Part shown: piece after piece, positions 26,571-35,014 of the stretch | How the letters are laid out: each line of letters starts with the position of its first letter | How positions within the stretch are numbered: position 1 is the stretch's first letter | Source: Defluviitalea raffinosedens | Lineage (GTDB): Bacteria > Bacillota > Clostridia > Lachnospirales > Defluviitaleaceae | DNA length: 64,000 bases | Assembly (NCBI RefSeq): GCF_016908775.1 | Contig: NZ_JAFBEP010000008.1 | Span: 1 to 64,000 of the forward strand | Direction: 5' to 3' | Made by a program: the position numbers and the translations under genes | The notes under the pieces: generated by a model | The model's database searches: none | The model's input: the letters and a program-made list of their open reading frames with translations, nothing else | Told to the model about the DNA's origin: nothing

Positions 26571-27365
26571 ATGGATATTCTAAAGAGAAGTTTAGCTCCC
26601 CTGACGGACGAAGCTTGGAAAGAAATAGAAACAAGAGCTCAAGAAGTCTTTGAATCCTATCTGTCTGCCAGAAAATTCATCCATGTAGAAGGCCCTTTAG
26701 GCTGGAATTACACCGTTCTTGCTGAAGGACGTTTAACCAATATAGAAGGAAAAGATGGAGAAGTTTATACAGGAATCTATGAAGCTAAACCTCTCATCGA
26801 AACAAGAATTAATTTTGAACTGAGCAGATGGGAAATGGATAATCTCATCCGGGGAGCAAAAGACATCGATTTGTCTCCTCTTGAAGAAGCAGCCAGAAAA
26901 TCTGCACTATTCGAAGAAAATGTATTATACAACGGTCATGCTTCGGCCAATATTCAGGGTTTGCAAAATGCCTCGTCTCATAAACCTCTTCCTTTTGGAA
27001 ACAATGGTTCGGAAATTATGGATGCCATTACCGAAGGAATGTTGCTTTTAAAACGTTCTTTTACCAAAAAACCTTATACCCTGGTCGTTGGGAAAGAAGC
27101 TTTAAAGAGAATTCAAAGAGAAATACAAGGGGATTCCTTAAATAAACGCATCACTGAATTACTGGGAGGCGACATTGTATATAGTGAAGTCGCGGATGGA
27201 GCCCTTTTAGTACCTTATGACCATGAAGATTTAGAAATGACCATAGGAAGGGATTTTTCCATCGGTTACGAAACCGCTGATGAAAAAAGAGTTCAGCTCT
27301 TTATAACCGAATCTTTTACTTTCAGAATTCTGGATCCCGACCTCATTGTTAAATTTACAATTTAA
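26571..27365 (+). CDS. Encapsulin shell protein, family 1
   Basis: The 264-residue HK97-fold shell protein begins MDILKRSLAPLTDEAWKEI, the N-terminal helix that in known encapsulins binds cargo peptides. It continues with GPLGWNYTVLAEGRL and the P-domain segment ENVLYNG. Length is typical of family 1 (about 265). It should assemble into an icosahedral nanocompartment holding the EncFtn encoded upstream and store iron away from oxygen. An intrinsic terminator follows 17 bases after the stop. Confidence 0.95.
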   Translation: MDILKRSLAPLTDEAWKEIETRAQEVFESYLSARKFIHVEGPLGWNYTVLAEGRLTNIEGKDGEVYTGIYEAKPLIETRINFELSRWEMDNLIRGAKDIDLSPLEEAARKSALFEENVLYNGHASANIQGLQNASSHKPLPFGNNGSEIMDAITEGMLLLKRSFTKKPYTLVVGKEALKRIQREIQGDSLNKRITELLGGDIVYSEVADGALLVPYDHEDLEMTIGRDFSIGYETADEKRVQLFITESFTFRILDPDLIVKFTI

Positions 27366-27382
27366 CTATATATCTCTGTATA

Positions 27383-27419
27383 AAAGTCCTACATAAACCT
27401 TTAGCTTATGTAGGACTTT
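27383..27419 (+). terminator. Terminator of the encapsulin operon
   Basis: AAAGTCCTACATAA (27383-27396) pairs with TTATGTAGGACTTT (27406-27419). Confidence 0.8.
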
Positions 27420-27500
27420 CTTGATATTGACCAAAAAATGTTATAATATGAATCTATAATATTTTATGATCCAATTAAACCATTTGCACGGGAGGCACTT

Positions 27501-28457
27501 ATGAGTAAAATATGTATTTTAGATTCTAAAACGCTGGGAAACGATATTGATTTATCCCTGTTTAAAGAGTTTGGAACCCTCACTGTATATGACACAACTG
27601 CACCTCATGAAGTTGTAGACAGAATTGCAGACCAGGATATTATTATAACAAATAAAGTACGACTTCATTCAGAAAATCTGCCTGCTGCCAAAAATCTTAA
27701 ATTAATCTGCATTACTGCTACTGGTACAAATAATGTAGATTTAAATTATACCAGAGAACATGGTATTGCCGTTACCAATGTTGCCGGATATTCTACAAAC
27801 ACCGTTGCTCAACATACCTTTGCAATGGCCTTTTACCTTATGGAACATTTACCTTATTACGATCAGTATGTAAAATCCGGAGACTACTGCAAAAGTGATA
27901 TTTTCACCCATCTGGACAAACCTTTTCATGAACTAGAAGGAAAAACCTGGGGTATTATCGGCTTAGGTGCTATTGGTCAAAAAGTAGCCCAATTAGCCGA
28001 TGCTTTTGGCTGTAATGTAATCTATTACTCTACATCAGGCAAAAATACTAACCCAAATTACAAACAGGTAGACTTGGATACCTTACTGAGTAACTCAGAT
28101 ATTGTTTCTATCCATGCGCCTTTAAATGAAAACACTAAAAATCTGATTACTTATGAAAAATTGTCCAAAATGAAAGCAAGCGCCATTTTATTAAATCTAG
28201 GCCGTGGCAGTATCGTAAATGAAGAAGACCTTGCCAGGGCATTAGATGCTCAACTTATTGCTGGTGCTGCCCTGGATGTGCTGGAACATGAACCTATGGA
28301 AGAGAATAACCCTCTCCTAAAAATTCAAAATAAAGACAGACTACTCATTACGCCCCATATTGCCTGGGCAAGTATAGAAGCAAGACGTCGACTCGTTCAT
28401 GAAGTTGCAGAGAATATTCGCGCCTTCTTAAACGGCATAAATAGAAACCGAGTGTAA
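27501..28457 (+). CDS. D-2-hydroxyacid dehydrogenase
   Basis: The 318-residue NAD-dependent enzyme has the dinucleotide site IIGLGAIGQKVAQLADAFG near 152 and the catalytic Arg in NLGRGSIVNEE, Glu in DVLEHEP and His in TPHIAW. It reduces a 2-oxoacid such as hydroxypyruvate or glyoxylate to the D-hydroxyacid, or the reverse. The overall pattern is closest to glycerate dehydrogenase/hydroxypyruvate reductase, but substrate is uncertain. GGGAGG precedes the ATG. It is flanked by terminators as a single gene. Confidence 0.92.
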   Translation: MSKICILDSKTLGNDIDLSLFKEFGTLTVYDTTAPHEVVDRIADQDIIITNKVRLHSENLPAAKNLKLICITATGTNNVDLNYTREHGIAVTNVAGYSTNTVAQHTFAMAFYLMEHLPYYDQYVKSGDYCKSDIFTHLDKPFHELEGKTWGIIGLGAIGQKVAQLADAFGCNVIYYSTSGKNTNPNYKQVDLDTLLSNSDIVSIHAPLNENTKNLITYEKLSKMKASAILLNLGRGSIVNEEDLARALDAQLIAGAALDVLEHEPMEENNPLLKIQNKDRLLITPHIAWASIEARRRLVHEVAENIRAFLNGINRNRV

Positions 28458-28497
28458 AAAACCTGCCTGACCGGGAAAATCGGTCAGGCAGGTTTTT
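28457..28497 (+). terminator. Terminator of the hydroxyacid dehydrogenase gene
   Basis: AAAAACCTGCCTGACCG (28457-28473) pairs with CGGTCAGGCAGGTTTTT (28481-28497). A-rich and T-rich ends allow function on both strands. Confidence 0.85.
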
Positions 28498-28555
28498 CTT
28501 TAATTCCTGGAATATTGATCTTTATTAATGGATCACTACACGATCAAACCATTTA

Positions 28556-29746
28556 TTATTTCATATTATACAATTTCGCCAGCTTACTAAAAGCAGGTAA
28601 GGAATTTTTGATTTTCTCATAAGAAATGCAATAAGACAATCGAATATGCCCAGGGCAGCCAAAAGTTGAACCAGGGACTAATAGTAAATTGAATTGCTTT
28701 GCATCTTCACAGAACTTCTTATCATCCTCAATAGGCGTTCTGGGAAACAAATAGAAAGCTCCTTCCGGTTTAATACACTTAAAGCCGATCTCAATTAAAT
28801 GATTATACAGTAAGTCTCTGTTACGTTTGTATATATTTACATCTACTTCAGCATCAAGGCAGTCAGCAATGACTCTTTGGAACAGAGATGGGGCATTGAC
28901 AAAGCCTAAAATTCTGTTGGCAACATTGAGTGCAGCCATTATATCTTCAAAATCATCCATCTTAGGATTCGCCACAATATACCCTATTCTCTCTCCCGGA
29001 AGAGACAGAGATTTACTATAAGAATAACCAATAAATGCATTTTTATAGTATTTTAAAATATACGGCACTTCTACGCCATCGTATACGATTTCTCTGTAAG
29101 GCTCATCTGAGATCAGATATATACTGATTCCTAACTCTTCTTCTTTTTCTGATAAAGTTTTTGCCAGTTCTTTAATCGCTTTCTCTGAGTATACAACACC
29201 TGTTGGATTATTAGGAGAATTGATGATTACTGCTTTTGTCTTGCTGGTTATTTTTTTCTTTAATTCTTCTATGTTTGGTTCAAAGGTATCAATATCCGGT
29301 GGAACAGTAACAAGCTTTCCGTCAAAATTATTAACATAGTTGTTATATTCCCCAAAGAAAGGTGCAAAAACGATGACTTCTTCTCCAGGATTTAAAAGAA
29401 CTTTTAAAAGAATATTCAGTCCCCCTGCTGCACCACAGGTCATAACAATGCTCTCATAGGACAAATCTAAACCATGTTTTTTGTTAATAAACTCAGCAAT
29501 CTTACTTCTCACATCTTCGTATCCGGAATTGTTCATATAACCGTGTACTAAATTTGGAGATTCTTCATTTAATATTTTCAGGATGGATGCTTTAATGTGC
29601 TCCGGTGGTTCTACATTAGGATTGCCCAAGCTAAAGTCAAATACATTTTCTTCTCCATGAATCTTTGCTAATCGCTTTCCTTCTTCAAACATTGCCCGAA
29701 TAACAGAGCTGTTTGCTACTAAAGTTTTCATTTTATTGGATATCAT
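28556..29746 (-). CDS. PLP-dependent aminotransferase, aspartate-type
   Basis: The 396-residue fold-type I enzyme contains FDFSLGNPNVEPP, GYMNNSGYEDVR, NSPNNPTGVVYS, SDEPYREIVYDG and the PLP lysine in SYSKSLSLPGERIGY. It belongs to the large group of class I/II aspartate-like transaminases. The substrate is not predictable with confidence. Start: ATG at 29746, eight bases after AAGGAG; the in-frame ATG at 29770 is upstream of that site. It is a single gene. Confidence 0.9.
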   Translation of the reverse strand: MISNKMKTLVANSSVIRAMFEEGKRLAKIHGEENVFDFSLGNPNVEPPEHIKASILKILNEESPNLVHGYMNNSGYEDVRSKIAEFINKKHGLDLSYESIVMTCGAAGGLNILLKVLLNPGEEVIVFAPFFGEYNNYVNNFDGKLVTVPPDIDTFEPNIEELKKKITSKTKAVIINSPNNPTGVVYSEKAIKELAKTLSEKEEELGISIYLISDEPYREIVYDGVEVPYILKYYKNAFIGYSYSKSLSLPGERIGYIVANPKMDDFEDIMAALNVANRILGFVNAPSLFQRVIADCLDAEVDVNIYKRNRDLLYNHLIEIGFKCIKPEGAFYLFPRTPIEDDKKFCEDAKQFNLLLVPGSTFGCPGHIRLSYCISYEKIKNSLPAFSKLAKLYNMK

Positions 29747-29885
29747 TTTACGCTCTCCTTTATATTTCATTTATTTGAATAGGATAATGTTATAATTTCA
29801 AAAATATTTGAATTATATTTTACTACTTTAACGTGAGAAAATCAATTAAATATATTATGATTCTATAATCTTAGAATTTTTCTTA

Positions 29886-29913
29886 TAGATAACCTATCAT
29901 AAAATGTCGATAT
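29886..29913 (+). promoter_or_regulatory. Possible sigma-D (flagellar) promoter
   Basis: GTCGATAT (29906-29913) matches the sigma-D -10 box GCCGATAT at 7 of 8 bases. TAGA (29886-29889) lies 16 bases upstream against consensus TAAA. It precedes the YjfB-like motility gene. Confidence 0.45.
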
Positions 29914-29976
29914 TCATTATAGAATGCTTTCCTTTGGATTTACTGCATTCATAACTCATTATAAAGGAGGCAGCTT

Positions 29977-30174
29977 ATGGATATCGCAGCATTATCCTCT
30001 AACATGGCAATGCAGCAATTAGGATTAAAGGTTTCAGTGGCGGTTATGAATCTCGCAAAAGATCAAATAACGGCACAATCTCAGCAAATGGTTCAAATGC
30101 TCCAAACCAGTGCACCAGTAATGGAGCAGTCTGTTAATCCCCATATCGGCGGAAACATCGACATTAAGCTTTAA
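29977..30174 (+). CDS. YjfB-like putative motility protein
   Basis: This 65-residue protein starts MDIAALSSNMAMQQLGLKVS and ends in PHIGGNIDIKL, the pattern of the YjfB_motility family. The Bacillus relative is in the flagellar sigma-D regulon; its biochemical role is unknown. AAGGAGG precedes the ATG. A sigma-D-like promoter at 29886-29913 fits. It is a single gene with a strong terminator. Confidence 0.88.
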   Translation: MDIAALSSNMAMQQLGLKVSVAVMNLAKDQITAQSQQMVQMLQTSAPVMEQSVNPHIGGNIDIKL

Positions 30175-30179
30175 TACAG

Positions 30180-30219
30180 AATAAGAGCTGAACCTCAAAA
30201 CACGGTTCAGCTCTTATTT
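30180..30219. terminator. Terminator between yjfB-like and DUF6873-like genes
   Basis: AATAAGAGCTGAACC (30180-30194) pairs with GGTTCAGCTCTTATT (30204-30218). The right arm overlaps the last codons of the leftward gene, so it may serve both genes. Confidence 0.75.
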
Positions 30220-30911
30220 GCTTGAGAAAAAGTTAAAATAGAACCCACATCCATCAAAGGACGATCGGGAACATATGCAATATGCAATCCTTTAGCATAA
30301 ATAAAACTTTTTATTTTTTCATAATCAGGATGTTTTGAAATGTCCCCGATAAAGTAGATGGTATCCTTTACTCTTCCTGCAGTACCACCAATAAAACCAT
30401 ATAATTGGCCGGGTAATGAAACAAAACCCGGTCGAATCAAACATACATCTATACCGTGGGGAACAACTGCTTTAGCAATCCCTGCATCCGATGTAATAAG
30501 ACTTGAATCATCGATGGGAAGGGCTGAACATCGGGTATAACCTTGCCTGACATGAATTAAAATTTTCTTCTTTTTTTTCATATCTTCCAAAATAGCTGAT
30601 GCGGTATAATTCAAATTATGAATAAAATATTTGCCCAACATTACTCCGTTAAAACTGACAGTATAAGGATATCGATGCCCCAGCTGATTTTCCAAAACTT
30701 CTATGGGCAAAGAAGAACTAATATGATCTTTTATACATTGGTACTGCTCAGCTGATATATATATTTTTTCATCTCCACAAAAAAGGAAGATATCAGGATG
30801 ATGATTAATGCTTTCATAGACAGTGCCCAAAGAGTGAATTTCTATTACTTCATCATTCTGACGAAGAATGCTTTTCAAATGATCGTAAGTATTTGGGGAT
30901 AGGAATATCAT
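30207..30911 (-). CDS. DUF6873-like protein (probable GME fold)
   Basis: The 234-residue cytoplasmic protein contains VRQGYTRCSALPIDDSSLITSDAGIAKAV and GFIGGTAGRVKDTIYFIGD. These His/Cys/Asp-containing segments recall the guanidino-group modifying (GME) fold seen in DUF6873 proteins. Function is unknown. Its first 59 bases overlap the end of the upstream radical SAM gene in another frame, an unusually long overlap, so the two are probably co-expressed. Family naming is from memory of the motif pattern. Confidence 0.65.
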   Translation of the reverse strand: MIFLSPNTYDHLKSILRQNDEVIEIHSLGTVYESINHHPDIFLFCGDEKIYISAEQYQCIKDHISSSLPIEVLENQLGHRYPYTVSFNGVMLGKYFIHNLNYTASAILEDMKKKKKILIHVRQGYTRCSALPIDDSSLITSDAGIAKAVVPHGIDVCLIRPGFVSLPGQLYGFIGGTAGRVKDTIYFIGDISKHPDYEKIKSFIYAKGLHIAYVPDRPLMDVGSILTFSQANKS

Positions 30912-31911
30912 TTAGCTTTCTTCCCTCGCTTTCCAACAGTAGAGAACATCTTTCCCCGTTTGCTCGTTTAAATTGAATGGGTAACCCTTGTTTTTTTATA
31001 TCATTCAGATATTTTCTCTTATGCCCGATCAAACTTTGATATATTCTCTGATTAGCATAAACAACGAGCGGTTTTTCTCCATTATCCTCATATACCTTTA
31101 AAATAAATTCATGCAGCATCTTTTCTTCTACCAATTGTCTAAATGCTGGATGATAAGGTCCTGCCACAATTCCTTTTCCGAGATCCACTTCTTCCGAAGC
31201 CTGAAGCCCTACACGAAGTACGGTAATTCCCGCTTCATAAAACAAAGGGAGAATTTGGCTTGTCCATTCTATTCCCTCATCTAAACTTAAGGGTTCATAA
31301 GTTCCCTGATGATACATGTTTTCCAGTTCTGTATCTTTCATAATGATTGTAGGGTAAATCCTGGTGGTATGAGGCTTTAAAGCTATAATTTTTTTAGCGG
31401 TTTGCAAGCTCTTTATCAGCGTATCTTTTGGCAAACCAATCATCATTTGAAGACCCAATTCTATGGAAGTATTCTTTATATAATGGACAGCTTTATATAC
31501 ATCTTCCGCTGTGTGATTTCTCTGACTGGCCTCCAATACTTCCGGATCAAGGGACTGAACGCCCAGTTCTATTGCTTTTACTGGATAATAGGATAAAAGC
31601 TTCAGAATGTGTTCATCAATATAATCCGGCCGAGTAGATAGCCTTATGCCATCCAGTTGGTATTTCCTTATATATTCTGTGGCCAATTTCAAATACTGCT
31701 TTTGAATTTCAGGATGAATTCCTGTAAAACTTCCTCCGAAAAATGCTATTTCAACAGTCTTATCTCCCTTAAAACCTTCTAAATAGCTTTCGATATGGTG
31801 TCGTATTTGCCTTTCATCAAATACATCTTTTACACCGGTTATTCTTTTTTGATTACAAAATACGCAGTCATTAGGACACCCTTGATGGGATACAAATATG
31901 GGAATAATCAT
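30853..31911 (-). CDS. Radical SAM protein, Elongator protein 3-like
   Basis: The 352-residue protein has a radical SAM cluster motif C12-PND-C16-VF-C19 very near the N-terminus, and the family segments AFFGGSFTGI and GIRLSTRPDYID. These match COG1243-type Elp3-like radical SAM domains, but the C-terminal GNAT domain of true Elp3 is absent. It should bind a [4Fe-4S] cluster and cleave SAM; the substrate is unknown. Its 3' end overlaps the DUF6873-like gene by 59 bases. Confidence 0.85.
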   Translation of the reverse strand: MIIPIFVSHQGCPNDCVFCNQKRITGVKDVFDERQIRHHIESYLEGFKGDKTVEIAFFGGSFTGIHPEIQKQYLKLATEYIRKYQLDGIRLSTRPDYIDEHILKLLSYYPVKAIELGVQSLDPEVLEASQRNHTAEDVYKAVHYIKNTSIELGLQMMIGLPKDTLIKSLQTAKKIIALKPHTTRIYPTIIMKDTELENMYHQGTYEPLSLDEGIEWTSQILPLFYEAGITVLRVGLQASEEVDLGKGIVAGPYHPAFRQLVEEKMLHEFILKVYEDNGEKPLVVYANQRIYQSLIGHKRKYLNDIKKQGLPIQFKRANGERCSLLLESEGRKLNDIPIPKYLRSFEKHSSSE

Positions 31912-32031
31912 TTTCTTTTCATATCTACCTCTGCATTTTAAAGTATGATAGGATTACAGAAAACAAATCACTCTGTACGAGTGAAATTATGAAAGGTTCT
32001 TTAGCAACTCAAGCATTTTATTTTATAGCAA

Positions 32032-32057
32032 AACGTAGGGTTGCTGTACCCTACGTT
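32032..32057. terminator. Palindrome after the VanZ-like gene
   Basis: AACGTAGGGT (32032-32041) and ACCCTACGTT (32048-32057) form a tight hairpin just past the VanZ gene stop. It can act as a terminator; it also resembles short GC-rich intergenic repeats found elsewhere in the window. Confidence 0.6.
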
Positions 32058-32071
32058 ATATTTTATACTTC

Positions 32072-32575
32072 TTAACTTATCTCTACATTTAAATTGTAAA
32101 TTCTGTTGATGAACTTATTTATAGATGGCACCTTTTCTATCAGAAGAAAAATAATAACCATAATCAGACATCCAATGAGAGCTCCCTTTCCATCTCTGAT
32201 CACATCTTGGATCTGAGAGCCTCTGCCCGGAACAAATAATTGATGGATTTCATCAGTAATACCATAGATGACTGTTGCAATCCAGGACCATATTCCTGTC
32301 TTAATTGCCTTACCGACATATCCATAAAAAGAAGCATAGAATAGCATGCATAAACCTCCAAAAATAATGACATGAGCCATCTTTCGAATCCACATTTGCA
32401 AACTCATTGCCTCTATATTATCTGTATCCATTGCTTCTTCCTGAGAAATAATTTTAGTTTTATCCAACAGCCACGCAGAGTCTTTGCGAGACAAATCTCC
32501 AGGTCGTGACGACAAAAGAAATATAACTGCCATCCACAAAATTGTTAATATCCAAATGATTTTTCTAAGTCTCAT
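32072..32575 (-). CDS. VanZ-like membrane protein
   Basis: The 167-residue protein has four membrane helices and the VanZ-family pieces FLLSSRPGD, MAHVIIFGGLCMLFYA and DEIHQLFVPGRGSQIQDV. VanZ homologues are linked to glycopeptide resistance or envelope maintenance; the mechanism is unclear. Start: ATG at 32575 after AGAGAGG; the extension to 32617 overlaps the neighbouring gene and lacks a site. It is last in the surface-glycan set. Confidence 0.85.
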   Translation of the reverse strand: MRLRKIIWILTILWMAVIFLLSSRPGDLSRKDSAWLLDKTKIISQEEAMDTDNIEAMSLQMWIRKMAHVIIFGGLCMLFYASFYGYVGKAIKTGIWSWIATVIYGITDEIHQLFVPGRGSQIQDVIRDGKGALIGCLIMVIIFLLIEKVPSINKFINRIYNLNVEIS

Positions 32576-32588
32576 AGGTAAACCTCTC

Positions 32589-33236
32589 TTATGATGAAAT
32601 CTTTCTGGCAGGCACACCTACAGCAGTCACTCCACTTTCAACAGAATGAATTACCACAGCCCCTGCACCAATTACAGAATCCTTTTGTATGGTTAAACCT
32701 TGTTTAATAAAAGCTTTACTTCCTATTTCTACCTGTTCTTCTATGATAACATTTCCGGAGACATTTACATTCCAATAAAGGGTAGAATAATCGCCTATTG
32801 ATGTATCATGGCCTATTCCACATTGAGGATTGATATGAACATAATTCCCAATAGTAATATTGGTTGTAAGAACACAATAAGGACTGATTAAAACCCCTTC
32901 TCCTATTTGAACCTCCGGAGAAATATATGCCATAGGATGAATAATATTGATTGGCTCAATATGGTATTCTTCCATCTTAAGTGCTAAACGTCTTTTAACA
33001 CTGGGTTTGGCAACAGCACAAAATCCGTATAACTTTTCATCGGGTTCTGATAAAGAACTCAAATCATCAAAGTCTCCCAGAACAGGTACCCCAAAATATT
33101 CTATGCCTTTTTTTTCAGGATCACTGTCAACAAATCCTATGAGTTGATAAGTAGGATGGATCTGATTGATATCCTTTATATAACGTGCTACCTCTTTTCC
33201 CAGTCCTCCGGCACCGACAATTACCAGCTTTTTCAC
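32589..33236 (-). CDS. Sugar O/N-acetyltransferase, NeuD/PglD-like
   Basis: The 215-residue protein has an N-terminal Rossmann-like domain (GAGGLGKEVARYI) and a C-terminal left-handed beta helix of hexapeptide repeats (about 95-210), ending GVPARKISS. PglD-type enzymes acetylate UDP-4-amino-sugars with acetyl-CoA. The adjacent PglE- and PglC-like genes support a bacillosamine-type pathway. ATGA overlap with the upstream sugar transferase gene shows coupled translation. Confidence 0.88.
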   Translation of the reverse strand: MKKLVIVGAGGLGKEVARYIKDINQIHPTYQLIGFVDSDPEKKGIEYFGVPVLGDFDDLSSLSEPDEKLYGFCAVAKPSVKRRLALKMEEYHIEPINIIHPMAYISPEVQIGEGVLISPYCVLTTNITIGNYVHINPQCGIGHDTSIGDYSTLYWNVNVSGNVIIEEQVEIGSKAFIKQGLTIQKDSVIGAGAVVIHSVESGVTAVGVPARKISS

Positions 33237-33832
33237 ATCATTTCATCTCTTTCCCCGTAAACTCCTTCTGCCGTTAATACCACTTTAACGGTTTTAATCA
33301 TAATCTTCAAATCTAACCATAAAGAATAGTTATTAACATATTCTATATCATACTCTATTCTCTTTGACCAGGGCAGGGAATTTCTACCGTTAACCTGGGC
33401 AAGTCCCGTGACTCCAGGCCGCATTTTAAGCCGCCCCATTTGGTACTCATTATACTTGTCCACTTGGTATCTTAAGGTAGGTCTTGGTCCTATAATACTC
33501 ATATCCCCTTTTAAAATATTAATTAATTGGGGAAGCTCATCCAGACTGGTCTTTCTTAAAAATCTTCCTATTTTAGTGATTCTGGGATCATTTTCTTCTG
33601 TATAAATACCGCTTCCTATATGCTCTGCATTTTGCACCATAGTTCTGAATTTGTAAATCTTAAAATCTTTCCCATCTTTCCCTACACGGTCTTGTATAAA
33701 GAAAATTGGCCCCTTTGAGGTTAGTTTAATACCTAAAGCAATAATTAAGAATACGGGACTTACTGCAATGAGTAAAATAAAAGCAATTAGTTTATCCAGT
33801 CCATGTTTGATCATTATTTGGATTTCTCTCAT
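33233..33832 (-). CDS. Initiating sugar-phosphate transferase, PglC-like
   Basis: The 199-residue monotopic phosphoglycosyl transferase has a hydrophobic re-entrant helix (about 14-35), then FIQDRVGKDGKDFKIYKFRTM, KTSLDELPQLINILKGDMSIIGPRP and RPGVTGLAQVNGRN. It moves a sugar phosphate from a UDP-sugar to undecaprenyl phosphate, the first membrane step of a surface glycan. It is minimal in length, like PglC, without the extra membrane helices of WbaP. Confidence 0.93.
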   Translation of the reverse strand: MREIQIMIKHGLDKLIAFILLIAVSPVFLIIALGIKLTSKGPIFFIQDRVGKDGKDFKIYKFRTMVQNAEHIGSGIYTEENDPRITKIGRFLRKTSLDELPQLINILKGDMSIIGPRPTLRYQVDKYNEYQMGRLKMRPGVTGLAQVNGRNSLPWSKRIEYDIEYVNNYSLWLDLKIMIKTVKVVLTAEGVYGERDEMM

Positions 33833-33867
33833 AAGTACACCTCAAATTTCATATCTAGTATCCATTC

Positions 33868-34974
33868 TTATTTAAAGCTCTTTATGGTATCTACAACGTA
33901 GTCAATTTCTTCCCTTGTCAAATTAGTATAAAAGGGAATTGCAATACACTCATTGCCTGCTTTTTCCGTTACAGGAAAGTCTCCTGGTTTATACCCGAAT
34001 TCTTCTTTATAGAAAGGTTGAAGATGAATAGGTGTAAAATAGGGTTTTGAGCTTATTCCATTTTCCTTTAAATAATCTATTAAATCATTCCTGATTTCTT
34101 CAGGAACACGGATAACGTATACAAACCAACTCATTCGGCTTACATCAGGATCAATGAAAGGTGCCCTAACCCATGGAATCTCTTTTAATCTTTCTGTATA
34201 GTAGCTGGCTGCTGTATTTCTTTTTTCTATGATTTCGTCAATTCTTTCCATTTGGGCAATGCCTAAAGCAGCATGTAGTTCGCTTAGACGATAATTGAAT
34301 CCTAATCGTTCATGATAGAGCCATAGGCCTGTAATCGCTCTTCCCTGGCTTCTCATGCTCCTGCATAATTCGGCTACTTTATCATTATTGGTGACAATCA
34401 TGCCTCCTTCTGCAGTTGTGATTTGCTTATTGGGATAAAATGCAAAAGCAGCAGCATCCGCACTGCTTCCGGCTTTAGTGTTTTGATAAATACTTCCAAG
34501 GGCTTCACAGGAATCTTCTATCACATAAAGATTGTGTTTATTGGCAATTTCTTTTACCCTACTTATATTCAAAGGTTGGCCAAAAACATCAACCACCAAA
34601 ATGGCTTTCGTTTGATCAGTAATTTTTTCTTCTATCTGATCTATATCAATATTGAGGGTTTTTTCATCAATATCAACAAATACAGGCACTGCTTTTTCAA
34701 ATAAAGCACAGTTAGCCGAAGCCACAAAACTAAAAGGGGTAGTGATGACTTCGTCCCCTTCTTTTATTCCTAATGATTTAATAATAAGATGAAGTGCACT
34801 GGTTCCGCTGTTCACCGCAACAGCATGCTTGACACCCACATAACCAGCGATCATTGACTCAAATTCTTCTATTTTCGGTCCAATGCTTAAAATTCCTGAA
34901 CGGAGCACTTGATTCACATATTCAATTTCTTTATCTGTAATATCAGGTTTTGCTAGAGCTATTTGTCTTTTCAA
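33868..34974 (-). CDS. DegT/DnrJ-family UDP-sugar aminotransferase, PglE-like
   Basis: The 368-residue PLP enzyme has the family segments NSGTSALHLIIKSLG, EDSCEALGS and the lysine-bearing FYPNKQITTAEGGMIVT. It would aminate a UDP-4-keto-6-deoxy sugar, giving the substrate for the PglD-like acetyltransferase. The needed 4,6-dehydratase is not in the window. Start: TTG at 34974, giving LKRQIALAKPDIT, after GAGAGTG; further in-frame codons to 34989 lack a clear site. Confidence 0.9.
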   Translation of the reverse strand: MKRQIALAKPDITDKEIEYVNQVLRSGILSIGPKIEEFESMIAGYVGVKHAVAVNSGTSALHLIIKSLGIKEGDEVITTPFSFVASANCALFEKAVPVFVDIDEKTLNIDIDQIEEKITDQTKAILVVDVFGQPLNISRVKEIANKHNLYVIEDSCEALGSIYQNTKAGSSADAAAFAFYPNKQITTAEGGMIVTNNDKVAELCRSMRSQGRAITGLWLYHERLGFNYRLSELHAALGIAQMERIDEIIEKRNTAASYYTERLKEIPWVRAPFIDPDVSRMSWFVYVIRVPEEIRNDLIDYLKENGISSKPYFTPIHLQPFYKEEFGYKPGDFPVTEKAGNECIAIPFYTNLTREEIDYVVDTIKSFK

Positions 34975-35014
34975 TTTTATCACTCTCAATAATTATCTTT
35001 TTTTAATCAAACTA

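Noticed and set aside
27421-27447. TTGATA/TATAAT pair before the hydroxyacid dehydrogenase gene
   Set aside because: The spacer is only 15 bases; a promoter is likely in this gap but this pairing is not convincing.
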